Below are positions 7,353 through 15,779 of a stretch of 47,142 nucleotides of DNA, piece by piece. Location: IMG/VR virus record IMGVR_UViG_3300005733_000001, positions 1 to 47,142 of that record, one strand, 5' to 3'. Under the pieces are notes generated by a model, which saw nothing but the letters and a program-made list of their open reading frames with translations, was not told where the DNA came from and searched no databases. The position numbers were made by a program, and so were the translations under genes. Numbering within the stretch: the stretch's first letter is position 1; every line of letters starts with the position of its first letter. This DNA is from a virus.

Positions 7353-7832
7353 TTAGAAGGGAATATCATCTGCAGTGAAGTTGTTTTCTTGGGCCTGCTG
7401 TGTGTGTGCAGGAGTCTCAGGATTCTTTTTGGAGAAGTCTCCAACATAAGCTCTGAGATCTATTCCTTGAAGAGTTTTCACTTCTGATGGATCTAATTCT
7501 TTTCTTGAGTAAGGAAGATTCACAAACTTAACTTCATCATAGACCTTGCCTTCCCAAGTCTTATCTTCAACAACAAGCTCAACTTCAGTCCCTTTCACAA
7601 GGGCAGCATCAGTGTTGAGATCTGCAGCAGATCTTCCTTTGAAGCCAAGCTTGCAAAGAGTCTCCATTGTGTACTCAGTTGCTCCCCCTTCAAGCCAGCC
7701 TTTCCAGAAAGCTCCATTGTCAAAATTCATCCAAGCATAGACCTTTTTATTCTCTGTGATCTTGCATCCCCAAGCCTTAAGCTTTGTTGGATGGATGCCT
7801 GCTCCAAGTCTTTTCTTTTTTTCTTCACTCAT
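7353..7832 (-). CDS. single-stranded DNA-binding protein-like (ends DDIPF)
   Basis: Probable ssDNA-binding protein of 159 residues. The C-terminus ADDIPF matches the acidic tip by which bacterial SSB recruits partners, preceded by a low-complexity Gln/Asn/Thr linker (THTQQAQENN). The body is beta-rich with conserved-looking aromatics (VYAWMNFDNGAFWKGW; WEGKVYDEVKFVN), in line with an OB fold or a DUF669-type protein. It sits one base downstream of the Sak4-like ATPase; SSB and Sak4 commonly pair in phage single-strand annealing modules. Confidence 0.7.
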   Translation of the reverse strand: MSEEKKKRLGAGIHPTKLKAWGCKITENKKVYAWMNFDNGAFWKGWLEGGATEYTMETLCKLGFKGRSAADLNTDAALVKGTEVELVVEDKTWEGKVYDEVKFVNLPYSRKELDPSEVKTLQGIDLRAYVGDFSKKNPETPAHTQQAQENNFTADDIPF

Positions 7833-7833
7833 C

Positions 7834-8745
7834 TTAAATCACCTTTGTCTTTTCCAAGATTCTATTCAATGCGAGCCTTAGAGTGTTTGTGTCTTTTTTG
7901 TGTTTTGTTATGTAGTCAGTCATTGTTGTTCTTGTTTCATCTTCATCAATCTTTTTGATCGCTTCCTTACACTGCTTGAAAAGACTTTCTGCTGTCTCCC
8001 CTGATGCCTGATCAATGTAATTTTGAAGAAGAGAGAAGCCTTGTGATTCATCCATGACAATCTTTGAAGGAAGTCCAATTCTGTTCTTAGCATCAAAAGC
8101 TGCTTCAAGATTAGTGTGAAGCACTCTCTCATCAACATCAATGGCCTTCATTCTGTTTGATTGCTTGTCCTTCTTGAGCACAGTGTCCTTTCTTGCAAAG
8201 AGAAGCATCTCAACAGATTCTTTGATGAGATCTGAAGCCTTAGCATGAAGCTTCATCTCATAGCGATCATAAGGCTCATTAAGATAAGGATCATTAAATC
8301 TTTTCACTTGGGCATGAGAAAGGAGAATCACATTCATTCCCTTGTTGAATCTTAGATTGTCCAACTCTTTGAGAAGCACTTCCCAGTAGGACAATGCCAG
8401 GCCGTAGCCTCTCCCATATCCTATCTCTTCAATTGATTTTTTATCTTCATCTTTTGCAACTTGATCATGAATGAAGATCTCAATCTTATCAACAGTGTCC
8501 AAGCAAACAGTCTTGAAGTCATGAGGCTCACTCTGAAGCTCTCTGAGAAAGTTGATTGTATCTGCCCAAGAAGAAAGATTCACTCTTGTTGTGTCTATGT
8601 TTTCAGTTGATCTCTCAGCATCACCAAAGATGACTGCTGGAGCTGTTGCTGCAAAAGTTGACTTTCCAATTCCTGACATTGAATAGAGTGCCAGAAAGAC
8701 TGGACTTGAAACTTTTCCCTTCTGTGCATTGGCCAATAAGCTCAT
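7834..8745 (-). CDS. Sak4-like RecA-fold recombination ATPase
   Basis: P-loop ATPase of the AAA_24/Sak4 type (303 residues). Walker A is SMSGIGKST (about residues 22-30), followed by PAVIFGDAERS; Walker B is TVCLDTVDK; NVILLSHAQVKRF is the sensor strand. Sak4 proteins stimulate strand annealing together with an SSB, and an SSB-like gene lies immediately downstream and a YqaJ exonuclease on the opposite strand, making a full recombination module. The start overlaps the HTH gene's stop (ATGA). The C-terminal ~80 residues are helical and charged. Confidence 0.8.
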   Translation of the reverse strand: MSLLANAQKGKVSSPVFLALYSMSGIGKSTFAATAPAVIFGDAERSTENIDTTRVNLSSWADTINFLRELQSEPHDFKTVCLDTVDKIEIFIHDQVAKDEDKKSIEEIGYGRGYGLALSYWEVLLKELDNLRFNKGMNVILLSHAQVKRFNDPYLNEPYDRYEMKLHAKASDLIKESVEMLLFARKDTVLKKDKQSNRMKAIDVDERVLHTNLEAAFDAKNRIGLPSKIVMDESQGFSLLQNYIDQASGETAESLFKQCKEAIKKIDEDETRTTMTDYITKHKKDTNTLRLALNRILEKTKVI

Positions 8746-8939
8746 GACTTTCTCCCCTTTCTCTTTCTGAGAATATATGTGTTAACTTCCCTCTCCCTTG
8801 AGAGAGGGATCTTTCCTGTTCTGATCCATCTGTGAATTGTTGATGTGCATCCAATGTTGAGATCCATTGCAATCTTTGGAGCCCCAAGCTTTTTCTTAAG
8901 CAGGCCAAGATTGGCAACAAGTTGTGAATTAGACATCAT
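8742..8939 (-). CDS. small HTH DNA-binding protein
   Basis: Sixty-five-residue protein with a Cro-like helix-turn-helix: KKLGAPKIAMDLNIGCTSTI then HRWIRTGKIPLSRE, followed by a basic tail. It is the first gene of the leftward operon and borders the divergent 8940-9074 region, so it is a good candidate for regulating both directions. The start at 8939 follows AGGGGGACACA. No partner repressor, integrase or excisionase is visible, so a lysogeny role is not implied. Confidence 0.75.
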   Translation of the reverse strand: MMSNSQLVANLGLLKKKLGAPKIAMDLNIGCTSTIHRWIRTGKIPLSREREVNTYILRKRKGRKS

Positions 8940-9074
8940 GATTGTGTCCCCCTGATTTTTAGTGTGTGGTATTTTGTGCAAGTGTTATCTGTTTGCAATC
9001 ATCACTTTTCATTCTGGCTCTGACAAGATAGTTTTTTGAAAAACTTTGCAATTCATTTAATTTTGGAGGACTTG
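8940..9074. promoter_or_regulatory. divergent intergenic control region
   Basis: About 135 bases between the leftward HTH operon and the rightward exonuclease gene, AT-rich with strong ribosome sites at both edges. Both promoters must lie here, but I could not choose convincing -35/-10 pairs. The HTH protein is the likely autoregulator. Confidence 0.5.
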
Positions 9075-10058
9075 ATGCAGACTGTTGGACTTGATCAAAA
9101 CACTTTGGCCTGGCTTGAAGCAAGAAAAAAATACATAGGGGGATCAGATGTCCCAAGCATCATGATGGCCTCACCATGGAGGACTGTTCATGAACTTTGG
9201 GAAGAGAAGCTTGGGATCTGCACTCCAGATCATGCAGACAAGGCTTACATCTTTTGGAAAGGACACAGGATGGAGGACATTGCTCGGCAAAAGCTTGAGC
9301 TGCAGATTGGCTTTGATATCCCTCCACAAGTAATAAGATCCCAAGTCAGACCCTATGCTCAAGTATCTTTGGACTGCTTCAATGAAGAAGAGGCCTATGT
9401 TGGAGAAGTGAAGTTCATGGGGAAAGCTGATTGGGAGCTACTTAGGGAGTTTGGAGAAGTGCCTGAGAAGTACATCCCTCAAGTCCAATATCAACTTCTA
9501 TGCACAGGATTCAAAGAGCTTCACTTCATCGGGATCAACAATGATAAGAAGCTTGCAACAACTCTTGTGAAGCCAGATCTGGAGATGATGAAGAAGATCA
9601 TTGCTCACTGTGACAAGTTTTGGGATCTTGTCCAAAGCAGGACTCCCCCAAAGCAATTCCAGCAGGACTATAAATTCCTGCAGAGAGTCCAAGCAAAGAA
9701 GGATCTCAATCGAATCTTCAGAATAGACAAAAAGATTGGAGAGCTCTTTGAAGAAAGGGAGAAGCTCCAAGACAGTGTCCTTAAGGCCGCTAAGAGTACT
9801 CGCATGGCCTTTGAAAGAAAGATCATGATCAATGTGTCACACTTTGATTCTCAGGAGGATCTGAAGCTTATCACTGAGCTTGATGACACACATCTGAAAA
9901 ACATTGGCAGATCCATCCAATCAGATCTAAAATTGATAGTAATTAAAAACAACAGAAAAGACATCAAGGGGGCTCCAAGTGTCAAAAAAGCAAAGCGCAG
10001 AAGAAAAGCTAAAAAAAGAAGTGGCAGATCTAAAAAAGCAACTCAAGGAAAAGGATGA
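9075..10058 (+). CDS. YqaJ-type viral recombinase exonuclease
   Basis: Lambda-exonuclease-fold nuclease (327 residues) that resects double-stranded ends for annealing recombination. The N-terminus reads WLEARKKYIGGSDVPSIM, the usual YqaJ opening. The catalytic acidic/lysine region is YVGEVKFMG (D/E-x-K type), with GHRMEDIARQKLE upstream and VQYQLLCTGF downstream. ATG 9075 was chosen because GGAGGA lies five bases upstream; an earlier ATG at 9036 lacks this. The last ~30 residues are extremely Lys/Arg-rich and overlap the next gene for 80 bases. Confidence 0.85.
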   Translation: MQTVGLDQNTLAWLEARKKYIGGSDVPSIMMASPWRTVHELWEEKLGICTPDHADKAYIFWKGHRMEDIARQKLELQIGFDIPPQVIRSQVRPYAQVSLDCFNEEEAYVGEVKFMGKADWELLREFGEVPEKYIPQVQYQLLCTGFKELHFIGINNDKKLATTLVKPDLEMMKKIIAHCDKFWDLVQSRTPPKQFQQDYKFLQRVQAKKDLNRIFRIDKKIGELFEEREKLQDSVLKAAKSTRMAFERKIMINVSHFDSQEDLKLITELDDTHLKNIGRSIQSDLKLIVIKNNRKDIKGAPSVKKAKRRRKAKKRSGRSKKATQGKG

Positions 10059-10278
10059 TCTTCTATCTCAAGGAAAGACTCTTGTGGCAGATCTAAGAGC
10101 TGAAGTTGAGGCACTCCAAGCAGACTCTCCAGATCTTCAAAGTCCTGTTGCTCTTGGTGAGCTACAATTGGAGATCATTGAAGAAGCTAAGAAGATCACA
10201 AAGAATGAAGTCTCTTCAGCTTATGATCTTTGTGTGAAAACAAAAGAGCTGATCAAAATAGAATCATTGCAAGCTTAA
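9979..10278 (+). CDS. coiled-coil protein (99 aa)
   Basis: Acidic/basic alternating protein, probably a long coiled coil over the first ~50 residues (EEKLKKEVADLKKQLKEKDD, then VADLRAEVEALQ). It begins at GTG 9979 behind AAGGGGGC, inside the exonuclease's basic tail, with both frames coding over 80 bases. It may be an accessory or scaffold for the nuclease. It is followed at once by a bidirectional terminator. Function not known. Confidence 0.65.
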   Translation: MSKKQSAEEKLKKEVADLKKQLKEKDDLLSQGKTLVADLRAEVEALQADSPDLQSPVALGELQLEIIEEAKKITKNEVSSAYDLCVKTKELIKIESLQA

Positions 10279-10286
10279 CAAAAAAA

Positions 10287-10308
10287 AAGGGGAGCACTCG
10301 CTCCCCTT
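10287..10308. terminator. bidirectional terminator between convergent operons
   Basis: Perfect nine-base stem AAGGGGAGC / GCTCCCCTT with loop ACTC. The A tract at 10279-10288 gives a clean U run for leftward transcripts ending the late operon. The plus-strand side has a weaker T-rich flank for the exonuclease operon. Confidence 0.85.
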
Positions 10309-10332
10309 CTAAAATCTTATCTTTATTTTTTC

Positions 10333-11013
10333 TTAACAAACAGTGCAGATATTCTCTTCAACATCTAAGACATCATTCAAGAATGCTGGATCAATATCAA
10401 GATCCTCTGTCCCTAGTCTGACATAGAGATCAATGGACTGATCATTGGCCACTCTCAATTGAGAGACATCGGTTGTTGATAGCGTGACCTTAAGATGTCC
10501 ACAGACTGCTTCAACAACTTCGATCCCAGAGACTTCTTCTCCCTTTGTTGTCTCAGTGACTTCAGCAGTGATTGGAGATCCTCCATCTGCAAGATCTGAA
10601 TCAACAACAATAAGAAGGGCCTGCTCTCTTTTCCCATCATTCCCTTCAAAAGAGACATCATAAGAGTTGAGTCCAGTGTCAGCAACAACAACTCCAGAAA
10701 GTTCATGGAGAGCATTTAAAGCAGCTTGAATTGCTGCGGCCCCTGAGTCATGTGCAAGCTCTGTTGTGACTTCACTTTGGAATTGGATCTTAAAATTCCC
10801 AGAGTCAGCATCCTTAAGATCAAGCTTTTGGATCTCATCAATCCCTGTTGAATTGGGGGCATACTTCACAATACATCCTGAGTCTGTTTGGATTGAGACT
10901 TTGATCATTGATTGTGTTGAAAGATTTTGTGGCTTCCCTTCTTCATCTTGGACAAAGAGATCAAAGATCTTTCTTCTTCCTTTCTTAACTTTTATTTTTC
11001 TTTCATCACTCAT
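10333..11013 (-). CDS. hypothetical virion-region protein (226 aa)
   Basis: Last gene of the late operon. The product is beta-rich and acidic with few cysteines except a C-terminal ENICTVC. Segments such as SGVVVADTGLNSYDVSFEGN recall phage fibre or decoration domains, but I cannot name a family. Its start overlaps the previous gene's stop (ATGA). Position after the fibre-like genes suggests a virion appendage or accessory protein; this is inference. Confidence 0.65.
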   Translation of the reverse strand: MSDERKIKVKKGRRKIFDLFVQDEEGKPQNLSTQSMIKVSIQTDSGCIVKYAPNSTGIDEIQKLDLKDADSGNFKIQFQSEVTTELAHDSGAAAIQAALNALHELSGVVVADTGLNSYDVSFEGNDGKREQALLIVVDSDLADGGSPITAEVTETTKGEEVSGIEVVEAVCGHLKVTLSTTDVSQLRVANDQSIDLYVRLGTEDLDIDPAFLNDVLDVEENICTVC

Positions 11014-11501
11014 TGTGTCCTCACTTGTTTTGAATTCTCTTGAGAATTTATTTTTGATTGGTCTGATTGTACTTGAGCAGCAAGATCTGGATCAACTACT
11101 CTCACACTCTTTGTGCCAGGATCTTGGATCTCAACTTTGGATCTTGAAGATCTTGCCTTGGCAATGATTCTGTCTCTGACTGTGACAATGATTGGCTCTC
11201 CTGATGTTGATCCTGCCTCTCTTCCAATCACAACTGTCTTTGGGCAGTATTCATCAAGAGCTTCTTCAGTAAGCCCTGCATCAAGAAAGACTCTATAAGT
11301 CACAGTGATGAAACTTTCATCAGGCATGGAAAGTGTGTCATTGAAAAATCGGCCATCTCCCTCATCTGTTAACTGAATTGGAGATCCTGTGATGTTTGAT
11401 CTGTCAGGCCTTAGCACTTCTGCTTGGACAAAATAAGTCTCTCCATCTGGGCATTCCAGATGAGCAACAAGTGGGATGTCTTGGCCTGGCTCTATGTTCA
11501 T
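11010..11501 (-). CDS. hypothetical virion-region protein (163 aa)
   Basis: Start at 11501 overlaps the stop of the membrane-protein gene (ATGA), excluding a longer in-frame extension. The N-terminal part looks like a beta-sandwich with DIPLVAHLECPDGETYFVQA, then ITVTYRVFLDAGLTEEAL; the end is polar and Gln/Ser-rich. This resembles small Ig-like phage proteins but is not assigned. Coupled to the genes on both sides. Confidence 0.65.
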   Translation of the reverse strand: MNIEPGQDIPLVAHLECPDGETYFVQAEVLRPDRSNITGSPIQLTDEGDGRFFNDTLSMPDESFITVTYRVFLDAGLTEEALDEYCPKTVVIGREAGSTSGEPIIVTVRDRIIAKARSSRSKVEIQDPGTKSVRVVDPDLAAQVQSDQSKINSQENSKQVRTQ

Positions 11502-11743
11502 TTTCTTTCTCTGATCTGATTCCCAATCTTTTGAAGGACTGGAGTGATTGTGATTGGCCAAAACAAGTGGCCCATTGTGAAGCCCATTGCAAAAGTGAAA
11601 GCAGGATATGAGTGAGCCCACACTCTCATTGTGTGAGAGATTGAGGCTTCAGTGCCTCCTGCATTTATAGCATATACATCATATACAGCGATCACAACAA
11701 TGATCACAAGAATGAGTGCAGATGTTACCTTTTTGATCTTCAT
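11498..11743 (-). CDS. small membrane protein, candidate holin
   Basis: Eighty-one residues with two hydrophobic segments: TSALILVIIVVIAVYDVYA (residues ~7-25) and FTFAMGFTMGHLFWPITITP (~49-68), and a basic C-terminus (QKIGNQIRERK). This is holin-like in size and topology, but lysis genes here are scattered and a second candidate exists at 15780-16079. The start at 11743 follows AAGGAGATAAGC. Confidence 0.6.
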   Translation of the reverse strand: MKIKKVTSALILVIIVVIAVYDVYAINAGGTEASISHTMRVWAHSYPAFTFAMGFTMGHLFWPITITPVLQKIGNQIRERK

Positions 11744-11753
11744 GCTTATCTCC

Positions 11754-12635
11754 TTAGATTGTGAATTCTCCCACAAGATATTGCTCAATGGAAGCTCCCC
11801 CTAGCTGGGATGGAGTCTCTTTGAGCCATGGATCTGTGGAGTTTGCAGCTTGCTCAATTGCAACTGCAACTTTTTTTCTTCCAAAGTTTGGATCATTGAA
11901 GTCTGTGACAGAGCTTGAGCTTTCAATAAAATTCTTAAATTCAGACTCATGCCTATCAAGGAAATCTCTTCCAATCAGAAGGATCTGTCCTTGACTGTAA
12001 TTATAAGGAGCAACTGACATTGATTCAATCATCAGTCCCATTGTTGGAAGCTGAATCCCATTCACAATGTTTGCTCTTCTTCTCTTCCCTTCTTCAATCT
12101 GACTGATGGGATTGTGTGTGTAAAATTTAGTTGTGATCTTTTGGTCTGGAAGTGGATTCCCAGACTCATCCATCCAAGTTCTGACCGTTGTTCTTGAGAT
12201 TGCAAAGCCAAAAGGATCTCTGATGTAGCTCATCTCTGTTTTCAAAACAAGATCTGTCATGTTCTGATCTGAAAACCAATCAACTCTGAGAAGCTCCCCT
12301 TTTGTGAAAACTCTATGGGGAAAAAGATTGGGGGATGGATGTATTGTGTAGTCAATATCTTTGAAATCTGCCTCATTGAAAGTGTCACTTACAACACTCA
12401 TGATCTTTGCTTTTGATTGAGATCCTGCAGAGTGAGCTGAGACAATCCCATCAAGAATCTCTTTTTCTAGTGTTGAGATATTGGCCTTGAATAGAATTCT
12501 TAGCACATCTGCTTTTGCAGTTGCCTTTGAGATCCCAACAAATATCTCTGAGTTTGTGATTTGTGAATTGAGAAGAGCGAGATCAATTGTTCCATCAATT
12601 GTGTCATTCTCTATTGAGTAATTAAAATCATTCAT
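11754..12635 (-). CDS. hypothetical virion-region protein (293 aa)
   Basis: Unrecognised. The N-terminal ~90 residues are helical (ATAKADVLRILFKAN; EKEILDGIVSAHSAGSQ). The middle is beta-rich and contains LLRVDWFSDQNMTDLVLKTE and DPFGFAISRTTVRTWMDESG. It is coupled by ATGA to the upstream appendage gene. Likely a tail-appendage component given its place after the fibre genes, without firm evidence. Confidence 0.65.
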   Translation of the reverse strand: MNDFNYSIENDTIDGTIDLALLNSQITNSEIFVGISKATAKADVLRILFKANISTLEKEILDGIVSAHSAGSQSKAKIMSVVSDTFNEADFKDIDYTIHPSPNLFPHRVFTKGELLRVDWFSDQNMTDLVLKTEMSYIRDPFGFAISRTTVRTWMDESGNPLPDQKITTKFYTHNPISQIEEGKRRRANIVNGIQLPTMGLMIESMSVAPYNYSQGQILLIGRDFLDRHESEFKNFIESSSSVTDFNDPNFGRKKVAVAIEQAANSTDPWLKETPSQLGGASIEQYLVGEFTI

Positions 12636-13330
12636 GAGACTCTCCAGACTTCAATTGTGCTTGCATACATTCTTGATTGTCTTGATGATGATGCAGGCCT
12701 ATAGGAGAGGTCAATTGTGTGAGATCCCACAGAAAGATTTTGTGCATACCTCAAAAGATTGTTTTGAATCCTTTGATCAGTCCCTTGATCTTTTGGCTCA
12801 ATCCTGATCTGTTCTCCCAATTGGACTCCATCCAATTCAATGATCACTCTAATATCATTGGAGGCTGAATTGTGTCCCCAATAAAAATCAGCATTGATCC
12901 GATACTCATTCACTGCTGCATCAGATCCAACATCAAAAGTTAAGCTGCTATAAATATCAAAAGAGTTGCCTGTTGTTGTTTCATTGGCCTCCTTTAAAGA
13001 TCTCGCAAAGTCTTTTCCATAGTGCCTATTGGCCAGGCTTTGAAGAGCTGTCTGAATATTGGAAGCTGTGAGCTGATTGGAATTGGAGTCATCAAAAAGA
13101 AGATCCTGAGCAGAAAGCTGCCTCCAGTCACTCACTCCTGTCCCAAACTTCTTCCAGATCAAAGTCCCTTGTGCAGAATTTTGAATGTAAAAAGTTGAGA
13201 CTGGAAGATCATTCCCAATTGGGGAAGATGGCCCTCCAGTAATGAAAGGCCCTTCAATGAGATCCCCACTGTCATCTTGATTGATGATCAGTCCTTCTGG
13301 AATCTCAAGGGCCCTGTCTTTATTGAACAT
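12632..13330 (-). CDS. tail appendage/fibre-like protein (232 aa)
   Basis: The N-terminal third has a motif common in phage appendage proteins: a hydrophobic residue followed by WKKFGTGVSDWRQL, with a preceding PVSTFYIQNSAQGTLI. A similar module occurs in the next protein upstream (EFYQKKTNVGDSSDWVPF), so the two are related adhesin-type proteins. The C-terminal domain looks like a beta jelly roll (FYWGHNSASNDIRVIIELDG; SVGSHTIDLSYRP) possibly binding a surface glycan. Function inferred from context. Confidence 0.65.
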   Translation of the reverse strand: MFNKDRALEIPEGLIINQDDSGDLIEGPFITGGPSSPIGNDLPVSTFYIQNSAQGTLIWKKFGTGVSDWRQLSAQDLLFDDSNSNQLTASNIQTALQSLANRHYGKDFARSLKEANETTTGNSFDIYSSLTFDVGSDAAVNEYRINADFYWGHNSASNDIRVIIELDGVQLGEQIRIEPKDQGTDQRIQNNLLRYAQNLSVGSHTIDLSYRPASSSRQSRMYASTIEVWRVS

Positions 13331-13332
13331 GA

Positions 13333-14643
13333 TTAGAAGAGAGTCTCAATTCTTTTTGCGTAGACATTCACACCACCTGACTCAGTTGATGCAACTCTCA
13401 GTCTCATCACTTGAGCTGCTGCAGCTCCATTGAGATCCACAGAGATTGAGGCATTGAAGTTTGATCCTTGCTTCAAGATCTTTGAGATTGAGTCATCAAC
13501 TGATGAAGCATCTGCTGCTGCATGGCCGTTATGCCCTGCAAAGATGATGAAGTGCTTTTTGTTTGCTGGAGTTGCTTGCTGCTCCACAGTCACTTGCCAT
13601 TGAGCATTGGTCACATTGTCTACAAGCACACTGTCAATTGTGGCTTCAGTTGTGACTCCTGCTGAAGAGCTTTTCCCTCTTTGTCTTGTAAGCTCTGCAT
13701 CCACTTCCTTAAAGAGTGCATTCTCAGTTTGAGCATCAGAAAGGATCTCTCCTTGATCCATTGCTCCCTGATCAGTTGAGTTGACTGGCCTTCCAGAGAG
13801 TGTGACTAAGTTTGCAACTTTTGTTTTCTCAAGCTCTGCATCTGTCTCAAGAGACTGAAGTGCTTGCTTTGTGTTTGAGTTGTCTGGAATGATTGATCCA
13901 GTGAATGTCCCAAAGTTTGTTGATCCCTGAGCAACTCCTGTGAGTGTTGTCAGACTTTCTTGATTGGCGGCAATCTTTTCAATTGCTGATTCAACAGAGT
14001 CTGCTGCAGTCACTGTCCCATTGGTCTTTGTGAAGCCTGATGAGAGTGCAATGCCTGTTGCAAAGTTCCAATCAATATCTGAAAGCTTAACAATGATGCC
14101 ATCAGAGAAAACAATCATTGCTTTGTTTTCTCCTCCATCTGGATCTGGGAGATAGTGATCAACAATGAAAGCATCTCCATCAACAAGAGCAGTTGCTGCT
14201 GCAAAAGTCACATCATCTCCTGCAACATTGGTGATCTCAAGAAGAGTTGGAGATCCTGATGAATCACTTATGACATAGTGACCAACAACAAAGTCAGATG
14301 GAGAAAGTTTTGTCCCATCATCATCAGACATTGGATTGACAACAACATCTCTTGTCCCAATTGCAATTGTGTCATCTGTTGAAACGTCAACAAGCTCTGG
14401 CCTCCATCTTGTGACAGTTGATCCTGATGCAAAAGGCACCCAATCAGAGCTGTCTCCGACGTTTGTTTTCTTTTGATAGAATTCACCAGTCCCAATTCTT
14501 GTGTAAGTAGATCCGATTGGGGCAGCGGCCTGATCACCAAGTCCATCTGGAGCTGATGTCCCAAAGAGATAGTCAACATAAGTGTCACTATTCTCTAAAT
14601 ATATTCTTAAGCCTTTTTCTATTCCTTCTGGTTGTCTGCTCAT
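13333..14643 (-). CDS. tail fibre-like protein (436 aa)
   Basis: Largest of the distal appendage genes. N-terminus: GSTYTRIGTGEFYQKKTNVG then DWVPFASG. The middle is rich in Asp, Gly, Thr and Val with repetitive beta strands (ITNVAGDDVTFAAATALVDG). A helical or coiled stretch follows (ESAIEKIAANQESLTTL; TDAELEKTKVANLV). The C-terminus is a compact beta domain starting near KKHFIIFAGHNG. This order (attachment, shaft, tip) suits a receptor-binding fibre. The start follows GGAGGAAGC. Confidence 0.65.
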   Translation of the reverse strand: MSRQPEGIEKGLRIYLENSDTYVDYLFGTSAPDGLGDQAAAPIGSTYTRIGTGEFYQKKTNVGDSSDWVPFASGSTVTRWRPELVDVSTDDTIAIGTRDVVVNPMSDDDGTKLSPSDFVVGHYVISDSSGSPTLLEITNVAGDDVTFAAATALVDGDAFIVDHYLPDPDGGENKAMIVFSDGIIVKLSDIDWNFATGIALSSGFTKTNGTVTAADSVESAIEKIAANQESLTTLTGVAQGSTNFGTFTGSIIPDNSNTKQALQSLETDAELEKTKVANLVTLSGRPVNSTDQGAMDQGEILSDAQTENALFKEVDAELTRQRGKSSSAGVTTEATIDSVLVDNVTNAQWQVTVEQQATPANKKHFIIFAGHNGHAAADASSVDDSISKILKQGSNFNASISVDLNGAAAAQVMRLRVASTESGGVNVYAKRIETLF

Positions 14644-14652
14644 GCTTCCTCC

Positions 14653-14994
14653 TTAAAGTGTAAGCCTAGTATAACTCATTCTTAGATTGTAATTCTCGTT
14701 ATTGGTCACATTCATCTCAAAAGAAGATCCATTGACTTGGGCATCAATTGCCAAGTCCATCCCTATCCCAATTCTGTTTGTGACTGTTGAAAAGACAGAA
14801 GATCCATTTTTGCTGACTGTGAATTCCATCTCTTTTGTGATGTCGTTGTCTGTGTTGAAAAAAATGATGAAGTATTTTAGTGCTTTGAATTTTGACAGAT
14901 CAATGGACTCCACAACTTTCTGAGATGTGGGATCAATTGTTGCTCCCTTTCTGGAGCCCCAAGGGAGTCTCTTTGGGATCTGTGTATCTGTCAA
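14653..14994 (-). CDS. hypothetical protein, TTG start (113 aa)
   Basis: Begins with TTG at 14994, overlapping the lipoprotein gene's stop as TTGA and preceded by GGAGATCTCGAAA. The product is beta-rich (ALKYFIIFFNTDNDITKEME; NYNLRMSYTRLTL) and of unknown function. It sits directly before the fibre-like gene and may be a small fibre-associated or assembly protein. Confidence 0.6.
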   Translation of the reverse strand: MTDTQIPKRLPWGSRKGATIDPTSQKVVESIDLSKFKALKYFIIFFNTDNDITKEMEFTVSKNGSSVFSTVTNRIGIGMDLAIDAQVNGSSFEMNVTNNENYNLRMSYTRLTL

Positions 14995-15347
14995 TTTCGA
15001 GATCTCCTGCTTTTTTTTCTTTTCTTCTTTGTGATCTCTCTTCTTACATTCTCAAAGAAGTCAGATAGGTCAACATAGTCTCCTGACTTGTAGCCAATAA
15101 CATCATGGCACTCTCTAATGTCAAAGACTTGATCCTGTCCAACAGATCCAATGTAATCTTTTGAGTGCCTATAAGATCTTGAGAAGCAGGCTGACTCTTC
15201 CATGTTGATGCAGATCCTGTCCCCACACTCTTCAGTGATTAGTCTCACATTGAATTGTCTGAGATCTCTGATCTCTGGACTGTTGCATGAGCTAAGGAAG
15301 CTTACTGAAAGAATCAGACTGATCTGCTTTAGTCTTTGCATTCTCAT
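14991..15347 (-). CDS. putative lipoprotein (possible outer spanin)
   Basis: Starts at ATG 15347 directly behind AAGGAGGCTC. The N-terminus is basic, then ISLILSVSFLSSC, a lipobox with cysteine at about residue 21, so the mature protein is probably an anchored lipoprotein of about 98 residues. The exported part has four further cysteines (EECGDRIC, ESACF, RECHD) and a very basic tail (KKKRKKSRRSRN). The 56-base overlap with the preceding gene recalls Rz/Rz1 pairs, but the cysteine-rich body is not typical of an outer spanin. Confidence 0.6.
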   Translation of the reverse strand: MRMQRLKQISLILSVSFLSSCNSPEIRDLRQFNVRLITEECGDRICINMEESACFSRSYRHSKDYIGSVGQDQVFDIRECHDVIGYKSGDYVDLSDFFENVRREITKKKRKKSRRSRN

Positions 15348-15492
15348 GAGCCTCCTTTTTCTTTTTAGAATCTTTTTTTCTTTTTCTGTTTTCATTCCAT
15401 TCTTTTGCATAAGTTATGAGGGCCTTGCCTGCATCAATCAGCAAAGGCTTGATCAAGTAAGTGATGATCATCTGTCCAATTTTTGCAAGCAT
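15292..15492 (-). CDS. small amphipathic/basic protein (66 aa)
   Basis: Starts at 15492 behind GGAGGGACT. An N-terminal hydrophobic or amphipathic helix (MIITYLIKPLLIDAGKALIT) is followed by a Lys-rich helix. It may associate with the membrane. Its end overlaps the lipoprotein gene by 56 bases, an arrangement seen in spanin gene pairs. Assignment as inner spanin is speculative. Confidence 0.55.
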   Translation of the reverse strand: MLAKIGQMIITYLIKPLLIDAGKALITYAKEWNENRKRKKDSKKKKEAHENAKTKADQSDSFSKLP

Positions 15493-15526
15493 AGTCCCTC
15501 CAAACTTTTCAGACCAGGCCTAGTGC

Positions 15527-15754
15527 CTAACCTTCTTCTCCATCAATCTTGTCAACAAGATCTCCAAGAGCTTCTCTTGCTTTCCCTTCTAAGGCAGCAA
15601 AGATCATGTCATCATAAGTGTTTTCAGTTGCCTTCACTAATTCCTTAACAACATCAATTGCAAGCTCTGCAAGATTCCCTGCTGCATCTTCAGCAACATC
15701 AAGACCTCTTTTCTTGGCCATCTCAACAAGTGCTTTTTTCATTTCTGGATTCAT
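15527..15754 (-). CDS. small helical protein (75 aa)
   Basis: Entirely helical-looking, Ala/Glu/Lys-rich protein (VAEDAAGNLAELAIDVVKEL). The ATG at 15754 follows AGGGGAATTAAA. It lies among lysis-type small genes. No motif recognised. Confidence 0.6.
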   Translation of the reverse strand: MNPEMKKALVEMAKKRGLDVAEDAAGNLAELAIDVVKELVKATENTYDDMIFAALEGKAREALGDLVDKIDGEEG

Positions 15755-15779
15755 TTTAATTCCCCTGTGTTATTGCTCA

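Noticed and set aside
8742-8939. HTH protein as a lysogeny repressor
   Set aside because: No integrase, attachment site or second repressor is seen, and the protein is Cro-sized in a replication operon; simple autoregulation is enough.
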